Shown: in pieces, positions 32,134-36,119 of the stretch | Layout of the letters: each line of letters starts with the position of its first letter | How positions within the stretch are numbered: position 1 is the first letter of the stretch | Program-made: the position numbers and the translations under genes | Virus record (IMG/VR): IMGVR_UViG_3300025913_000957 | Span: 1-36,119 of that record | DNA from: a virus | Length of the DNA: 36,119 nucleotides | Direction: 5' to 3' (one strand) | Notes under the pieces: generated by a model | What the model saw: the letters and a program-made list of their open reading frames with translations, nothing else | What the model was told of the DNA's origin: nothing | Databases searched by the model: none

Positions 32134-32535
32134 ATGAACACACTCGTTACGATTCCCGTCGAACTCACCGAACAGCAAACCACCCTCACCAACACCATTT
32201 CGCAAATCGGAAAGCAGATAGCAGAGCTGATGACTCAGAAGTCCGACGCTGAAATCGCGCTGCGCCGGATTGATACCGCCGTCAGGTTTCTGCGCGGTGA
32301 ATCTGTCGCGCTGGTAAAGCCCACGCCAGCCGGATCAGACGGCAAGCCGAAGAGGGCGATGTCAGACGAAGCGAAGCAGAAAATTCGCGAGGCGATGTTG
32401 CGTCGGAGCGGCAAGGCCGCCCAACCTACGATGGCCGCTCCGGTGCCGGAGAAGCACGAGACGGCATCAGTGGCACCCGCGCCCACCGCTTCGCTCACCG
32501 CAGCGAAGAAGGCCGCAAAGAAGGTGGGCAAGTGA
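32134..32535 (+). CDS. Coiled-coil protein with NUMOD3-like motif and histone-H1-like tail (133 aa)
   Basis: I start at the ATG at 32134, with AAGGAG 8 bases upstream; 25 in-frame upstream codons lack a ribosome site. Residues about 10-55 form a likely coiled coil (TEQQTTLTNTISQIGKQIAE). Residues 75-93 (AMSDEAKQKIREAMLRRSG) resemble the repeats of the NusG-like protein, and the end is Ala/Lys-rich (SLTAAKKAAKKVGK) like histone H1 tails. A DNA-binding role is likely; specificity is unknown. It lies 174 bases after the NusG-like gene and overlaps the next by GTGA. That gap holds only weak hairpins. Confidence 0.65.
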   Translation: MNTLVTIPVELTEQQTTLTNTISQIGKQIAELMTQKSDAEIALRRIDTAVRFLRGESVALVKPTPAGSDGKPKRAMSDEAKQKIREAMLRRSGKAAQPTMAAPVPEKHETASVAPAPTASLTAAKKAAKKVGK

Positions 32536-32819
32536 AGCCGCTCCAGCTTGGCAGGACGCTTGCTACTCCCGCTGCGTTGGCGGTTTTAGAAGAGGCCGGA
32601 ATTGATCCGGCCTCTCTGCTTTTCAGACACCAGTACGGAGACGACGGAGACGACTTGAGCGCCGCCGACCGCGCAGCAAACCTGATGGCTCACTATTCGG
32701 GTGCGCGGGTTCTCTCGGCATACAACGTGAACGGAGTCCGGCTATACGTGATCAGCGAGGCTGTTGGCGATGACGGTCATCGGGCTTGTACGACGATTTT
32801 GAGGTCCGACGAATACTGA
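32532..32819 (+). CDS. Conserved mobile-element protein of unknown function (95 aa)
   Basis: The architecture matches a small family common on plasmids, integrative elements and prophages: LGRTLATPAALAVLEEAGID, then a RHQYGDDGDDLSAADRAAN segment, then ARVLSAYNVNGVRLYVISEA and a TTIL..EY end. I know the family by this pattern but no function is established. The start is GTG, overlapping the preceding stop as GTGA. A strong terminator follows 27 bases later, so this is the last gene of the NusG-like operon. Confidence 0.75.
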   Translation: MKPLQLGRTLATPAALAVLEEAGIDPASLLFRHQYGDDGDDLSAADRAANLMAHYSGARVLSAYNVNGVRLYVISEAVGDDGHRACTTILRSDEY

Positions 32820-32845
32820 CCCGTGCTCACTGAGATTACACAAAC

Positions 32846-32876
32846 AACGGCCAGCTTTGGGTTGGCCGTTTTTTAT
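32846..32876 (+). terminator. Intrinsic terminator after the NusG-like operon
   Basis: AACGGCCA (32846-32853) pairs with TGGCCGTT (32863-32870), an 8-bp stem with a 9-base loop, and is followed by TTTTATTT. It ends the plus-strand operon 27 bases after the last stop codon. Confidence 0.88.
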
Positions 32877-32879
32877 TTG

Positions 32880-33262
32880 AGTGCGCTTGACTAAACCTCA
32901 CGCATGTTGAGGAAAAACCTGTGGAATTGTGACCGTCGTAAGAGTTACCGAGTCTGAGGTTTTCAGCCAACTCAGCTCAGTTAAAAACAACTGGGCCCAG
33001 CTACGTGATCTCGGCTTGTTTTTGCTGGGTAACAGGTACTGAAGACCTCAACTTTCGCGGTTACGGTAACCGATGGGATCTAGATGCATTTTCAAACCAC
33101 AGATTAGGTACTTTCTGGGTCGCTAGCTGAGATACCTTAGCGAAGCTGTTAGGCACTCGCGCTCTGACAATTTCCGAGAGCGGAACCCAACGCAAATTCA
33201 ATTGACGAAAAAACTGCTCAACAGAGCGGCACAGGAGAGCTGTGTCTTATTGGAGGACATTT
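32880..33262. promoter_or_regulatory. Non-coding control region with palindromes
   Basis: About 380 bases without a credible gene separate two plus-strand gene groups. It holds a perfect 15-bp palindrome at 33058-33072 (CGGTTAC-G-GTAACCG), two further GGTAAC/GTTACC half-sites (about 32943 and 33028), a CTGGGCCCAG palindrome near 32991 and a weak CCTCA/TGAGG hairpin at 32896-32912. This looks like an operator region for the genes that follow, possibly including lysogeny control. No promoter pair was convincing. Confidence 0.4.
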
Positions 33263-33496
33263 TTGCCGAAGAAGCGTAGCACCCAGTACACACCCAATCT
33301 CTGGATGGAAAGATCGTTCGATCACTTGCTCGGAAAGCACAAAACGCGAGAGGGACTGCACCTCGCCATCGAGATGCTATTCGCTCTGCGTGATGGCGCA
33401 AAGGACGCTGGGGAACCCGATGACACCCAAATCAGCGCACAGAACATGATCGATGATCTCTGCAATGTGTTGTGCGGAACCTTTCACGAAGTCTAG
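33263..33496 (+). CDS. Hypothetical protein (77 aa, TTG start)
   Basis: I start at the TTG at 33263 because a near-perfect GGAGG stands 6 bases before it. A GTG at 33242 has none. The protein is hydrophilic and helical (LHLAIEMLFALRDGAKDAGE, NMIDDLCNVLCGTFHEV). I recognise no family. It is the first gene of a run of small plus-strand genes, each with its own strong ribosome site, and follows the palindrome-rich region that probably controls it. Confidence 0.6.
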   Translation: MPKKRSTQYTPNLWMERSFDHLLGKHKTREGLHLAIEMLFALRDGAKDAGEPDDTQISAQNMIDDLCNVLCGTFHEV

Positions 33497-33508
33497 AAGG
33501 AGACCCAA

Positions 33509-33661
33509 ATGATCCGTCAGCAAAAACCAACTGACACCGTAGAAGTCAAGAAGCTGACCACTGAGGCTCTGGTCATGATGGGTTGGCGCAATGCTGGACA
33601 TCGCTTCAACGCCGATGGAGTCACTCTGGAAACACGTCTGGCCAATCCGTTTGCTGCTTGA
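33509..33661 (+). CDS. Short protein sharing an N-terminal motif with a downstream gene (50 aa)
   Basis: AAGGAG six bases before the ATG makes this start strong. The segment KKLTTEALVMM closely matches SKLTTESLVMM in the gene at 33871-34167, at both protein and DNA level. After it the two proteins have nothing in common, and this frame stops at 50 residues. A second open frame in the +1 register overlaps its last third. This suggests either a truncated duplicate or a frameshifted gene. Function unknown. Confidence 0.5.
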   Translation: MIRQQKPTDTVEVKKLTTEALVMMGWRNAGHRFNADGVTLETRLANPFAA

Positions 33662-33773
33662 TCAAAAGCCGCTCGATCACGAGAAACTTAACGCTCTCAT
33701 CGATCCGGTGCTGGCAATGGGAACACCGACTGGCGGCTTCCTGGAGCGTCTGGGAAATGCTACGCGAAGCTGA
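33591..33773 (+). CDS. Overlapping frame, possible 3' part of the preceding gene (60 aa)
   Basis: The frame reads as a plausible helical protein (ESLWKHVWPIRLLLDQKPLD, AMGTPTGGFLERLGNATRS) and is better in composition than the end of the 50-residue frame it overlaps. Its ATG at 33591 has no ribosome site. A +1 shift near codon 28 of the upstream frame would join it to MGWRN of that gene. It may be a separate coupled gene, the second half of a broken gene, or chance. Confidence 0.35.
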   Translation: MLDIASTPMESLWKHVWPIRLLLDQKPLDHEKLNALIDPVLAMGTPTGGFLERLGNATRS

Positions 33774-33870
33774 TAGGCAATACACCAACCTCACGATGGA
33801 CCTTGAATAGTTCATTGCTGGTCCCGTTCACAGTCTTGATCGTGCGCAAATTTACGTATGAGGAGGCACC

Positions 33871-34167
33871 TTGACGGAAGACGCTAAACCAATCACCGCA
33901 ATCGAACTTTCCAAGCTCACCACGGAGTCCCTAGTGATGATGTTCAACTTCATTCCGAAATATTGCGGTGAAGACTGCGAGCACCTTCTGGTCGCGGGGG
34001 TCAAAGAAGAGCTTCTTCGCCGCAGTGTCATCAAGGTTCACCCAGAGGGGACCGAATGGAGATTGGACCAAGATACGCGAGAGGAACTTCGCGACGTTTG
34101 GGAAGTGGACGAAATGCTAGAGAGATTTCTGCAGATCTGCGATGACCGCAATTACGAGAAATCGTAA
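33871..34167 (+). CDS. Hypothetical acidic protein (98 aa, TTG start)
   Basis: GAGGAGG lies just before the TTG, a strong ribosome site that fixes the start. After the SKLTTESLVMM motif shared with the gene at 33509, the protein continues with a Cys pair (YCGEDCEHLLVAGVKEELLR) and a helical acidic C-terminus (REELRDVWEVDEMLERFLQI). I recognise no family. A hairpin repeated 400 bases later follows it at 34197. The cluster of small early genes is typical of host-takeover or lysogeny-control loci, but no role is shown. Confidence 0.6.
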   Translation: MTEDAKPITAIELSKLTTESLVMMFNFIPKYCGEDCEHLLVAGVKEELLRRSVIKVHPEGTEWRLDQDTREELRDVWEVDEMLERFLQICDDRNYEKS

Positions 34168-34196
34168 GACGGCCAGTGGAGCACAGTGCAACCAAA

Positions 34197-34224
34197 TGCG
34201 GCAGGGTCACTGCGCTCTGCCGCA
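34197..34224. repeat. Hairpin repeat copy 1
   Basis: TGCGGCAG and CTGCCGCA form an 8-bp stem with a 12-base loop. A copy differing at a few loop bases occurs exactly 400 bases downstream (34597-34624). There is no T-run, so this is not a simple terminator. It lies in the 80-base gap ahead of the gene at 34248. Confidence 0.7.
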
Positions 34225-34247
34225 CAACCATGAAGGAGAACAAGCAA

Positions 34248-34592
34248 ATGTTAGGTGGCAATCGCAAAGTCCAGGTCGCCTTGCTGGCCGTGGAGATTGA
34301 AGAAACGAAGTTGCTCAAGACAGGCAAGGGCCTGCTCTTTGAGAACGGAAACATGGACATGATGATGTTCGTCCGTTTTCTGATTTCACTGATCAGGCAT
34401 ATCCACTACAACTCCAAGGACTACCCCCGCGATCTGGAACGTGTAATGACCCCCGTCTCCTATGCGCTCGCAGTGCTGGGGGCAGAGGATGCTCAATTTA
34501 AACCATTCTGGGAAGCTGCTATTCGGTTGCACGGATCCTCCGCTGCGGCAGCCCAAGAAACAGAGCGCGGGCAAAGTGAGCAAGGCCAGTGA
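34248..34592 (+). CDS. Hypothetical protein flanked by hairpin repeats (114 aa)
   Basis: The ATG at 34248 has AAGGAG 9 bases upstream; earlier in-frame starts (34176 and 34230) lack a ribosome site. The protein has a Met-rich segment (NGNMDMMMFVRFLISLIRHI) and a Ser/Ala/Gln-rich disordered end (GSSAAAAQETERGQSEQGQ). I recognise no family. Near-identical hairpins stand before and after it, suggesting it may have been moved or duplicated as a unit. It is convergent with the excisionase-like gene. Confidence 0.6.
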   Translation: MLGGNRKVQVALLAVEIEETKLLKTGKGLLFENGNMDMMMFVRFLISLIRHIHYNSKDYPRDLERVMTPVSYALAVLGAEDAQFKPFWEAAIRLHGSSAAAAQETERGQSEQGQ

Positions 34593-34595
34593 ACA

Positions 34596-34625
34596 TTGCG
34601 GCAGGAACTCTGCGCTCTGCCGCAA
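34596..34625. repeat. Hairpin repeat copy 2
   Basis: TTGCGGCAG and CTGCCGCAA form a 9-bp stem with a 12-base loop, nearly identical to the element at 34197-34224. Both copies are preceded by GGCCAGTG. It lies between the stop of the 114-residue gene and the convergent excisionase-like gene and may serve both strands. Confidence 0.7.
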
Positions 34626-34647
34626 TTCAAAGGTGGATAGTGAATCA

Positions 34648-34842
34648 CTAGGCAGCCCGTCTCGTAAGCCAATCGGCTACCACATCCCCATCAAATTTCA
34701 CCCGGTATCCAACTCTCACACAGGGTAGTTTTCCCTCGCGGACCCAAGCGTAGATCGTCATGGGATGCGATCCTAACAGCTGTGAGAGTTGGCGGACTGA
34801 GAGCAGTCCCTGAGCCGATTTCAGTTTCTCCGTAGTCGTCAT
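34648..34842 (-). CDS. Excisionase-type HTH protein (AlpA/HTH_17-like, 64 aa)
   Basis: The compact winged-HTH pattern LLSVRQLSQLLGSHPMTIYA followed by WVREGKLPCVRVGYRVKFD and a short C-terminal helix (VVADWLTRRAA) is the HTH_17 / MerR-like excisionase family. It lies 35 bases after the integrase on the same strand, so it is probably co-transcribed. It would act as directionality factor in excision or as a regulator of integrase expression. The ribosome site is weak, which may mean low or coupled translation. Confidence 0.8.
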   Translation of the reverse strand: MTTTEKLKSAQGLLSVRQLSQLLGSHPMTIYAWVREGKLPCVRVGYRVKFDGDVVADWLTRRAA

Positions 34843-34877
34843 GTTCCTTAATACTCCGGCACTGCTCTTATGTCTGA

Positions 34878-36119
34878 TTAAGCAACTCCTACTAATTCAG
34901 GTCGTGGACGTACAATGCTCCCGAACATCTTGTTGGCCTGATTGCGCGAAGTCGCACTCCGACTGTCAGCCGCCTGCAAGTAAATCAAGGTTGTCTCGAT
35001 ATCGCTGTGTCCAAGCCATGTTTGAATCGTGCGCACAGGAACACCAGCTTCGTGGTGCAAGGTTGCGAACGTCTTTCTAAATTTGTGCAGCTCCCAGTCC
35101 TTGCAGACCGGATTTGTCTTGCAGGATTTTCCGACCTTGTTTTTACAGTGACCACAATTCAAGCCAGCTTCCAGAGCCAGAGTCTTCAACCTCCGAAGCA
35201 TATGGCCGTCCGGACCACCCTGCCCGTTGGTGAAGATCAGCTTGCCCGTGGGGTCCAGTTTGCGACGCTCTTTGAGCATATCTAACAGGTCATCGGCCAG
35301 AGTGATCTCGCGCTCTTCCGAGTCTTTGGGCTTGAACCCGAACTCAGGATGATCACAGACTTTGAAGGTGCCGTCCTCGAATCGCACATCTCGCCAGCAG
35401 GCATACTGCACTTCTTTCTCTCGGCAACCTGTTCCGAGGAAGAACGCAAACAGAGTCCGCTCCTCAGTGTCAGCATCAGCCAACAACATGGCAACCTGAT
35501 TGGGACTGTAGGCACTGACCTTCTTCTGCGTGTACTTGGGCCACTCCGCATTGGGAAGCAGCTTGGGAACCTTCACAGCTTTCAGGAACGTGTCCACAGT
35601 ACAAATCCTGTTGTAGACAGTCCTGTCTCCCAGACCTCTCTCCTTTTGGTCGCGGATGAAGGTGAACATGTCAGCACGAGTCAGCTTCTCAAGGTACTGC
35701 TTTCCGCAAACTGATTGGAACTGACGCAGGACATACTCGTAGCTGTGCGCCGTCCTCAGGTTGCCGAGGGCAGCCTTCTCATCGAGGTAGGTGTTGATGG
35801 CTTCATCAAGCGACCTCCAACCCTCCGGTTCGGCTTCGTCCTCTACATGGAGACCCGTTGCTTTCGCGGCGAGCTCCGCGGACTTCCGACGCTGTGCCTG
35901 CACAGCAACGTCGAGCTGATCACCCACATCCTTGAAGACCAGCTTATTGCCTTGCTTGTACCTCAAGGAATAGGTCGAGCCAGGGAAGTGTGTCGGCACT
36001 CCCTGATACACAGCCCACTGGTGTTTGATCTTGTTTTTGTTTGAGACAGGTTTGAGGTATGAGCGTTTTCCGTCTGAGGTTTTCACTCTCAGCAGAAGAC
36101 TGACTGTCAGATTGGCCAT
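34878..36119 (-). CDS. int: Tyrosine-recombinase integrase with Cys-rich insert (413 aa)
   Basis: The catalytic set is complete: Arg233 (GTGCREKEV), a Lys in the FKPKDSEER hairpin (about 263-265), His345 and Arg348 (ELHKFRKT), His371 (WLGHSD) and Tyr380 (TTLIYLQ). The core-binding domain is at about 100-195 and an N-terminal arm-binding part precedes it. Between the Lys hairpin and the HxxR box lies CGHC-x7-C-x5-C (Cys322, 325, 333 and 339), a probable zinc knuckle. The ATG coincides with the end of the window, so the gene is complete, but its promoter and any adjacent attachment site lie outside. It would integrate and excise the prophage. Confidence 0.93.
   Translation of the reverse strand: MANLTVSLLLRVKTSDGKRSYLKPVSNKNKIKHQWAVYQGVPTHFPGSTYSLRYKQGNKLVFKDVGDQLDVAVQAQRRKSAELAAKATGLHVEDEAEPEGWRSLDEAINTYLDEKAALGNLRTAHSYEYVLRQFQSVCGKQYLEKLTRADMFTFIRDQKERGLGDRTVYNRICTVDTFLKAVKVPKLLPNAEWPKYTQKKVSAYSPNQVAMLLADADTEERTLFAFFLGTGCREKEVQYACWRDVRFEDGTFKVCDHPEFGFKPKDSEEREITLADDLLDMLKERRKLDPTGKLIFTNGQGGPDGHMLRRLKTLALEAGLNCGHCKNKVGKSCKTNPVCKDWELHKFRKTFATLHHEAGVPVRTIQTWLGHSDIETTLIYLQAADSRSATSRNQANKMFGSIVRPRPELVGVA

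Noticed and set aside
33104-33153. Two more TTAGG/CCTAA motifs as extra iterons
   Set aside because: Two pentamers in a gap of nearly 400 bases are near chance expectation and there is no regular spacing or A/T core.

Overview
The window is a nearly complete tailed-phage genome, most likely a prophage with siphovirus morphology (long non-contractile tail, HK97-type capsid). This follows from an unbroken minus-strand late operon (about 25.28 kb down to 1.65 kb) in standard order: HNH endonuclease, small and large terminase, portal, prohead protease, HK97-fold capsid, head-tail connectors, tail completion, tail tube, tail assembly chaperones, 791-residue tape measure, receptor-binding proteins, distal tail proteins, NlpC/P60-like protein and a J-like tail tip. 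A tyrosine integrase preceding an excisionase-type HTH gene lies at the right edge. Base composition is moderately GC-rich by eye. The host is probably a Gram-negative soil-type bacterium. Acidobacteriota is my guess from the style of the small proteins, the fibre N-terminus and the AQ-ending signal peptides, but nothing here proves it.

Layout. 1-1.6 kb: small unrecognised accessory genes, including a membrane-anchored protein and a zinc-ribbon protein on the opposite strand. 1.65-25.3 kb: late operon, interrupted by one plus-strand gene (BssS-like, 14.48-14.74 kb) that looks like a moron. Between the tape measure and the distal tail genes sit a collagen/beta-helix tailspike and a lectin-like protein, each with a classical Sec signal peptide. 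25.3-26.06 kb: a non-structural interval holding an intrinsic terminator, a 46-codon Cys-rich ORF and a dense cluster of CCTAA repeats around an AT-rich core, which reads as a replication origin. 26.06-29.6 kb: an 843-residue primase-ATPase and small early genes. 29.8-30.6 kb: a protein with two HTH-like segments, divergent from a plus-strand operon (30.67-32.82 kb). That operon encodes a NusG-like NGN-KOW protein fused to NUMOD3-like repeats, a small protein sharing the same motif, and a widespread mobile-element protein. It ends in a strong terminator. 32.88-34.6 kb: a control region and small plus-strand genes with duplicated segments and duplicated hairpins. 34.65-36.12 kb: excisionase-like gene and integrase on the minus strand.

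How it fits together. The integrase and HTH protein would handle excision. The primase-ATPase would act at the repeat-rich origin just beyond its own 3' end. The NusG-like fusion is a candidate processivity/antitermination factor for a phage transcription unit, and the sigma-region-4-like gene near the head of the late operon is a candidate late regulator. I recognise no CI-type repressor, holin, endolysin or spanin, and no attachment site, tRNA, CRISPR array or insertion sequence.
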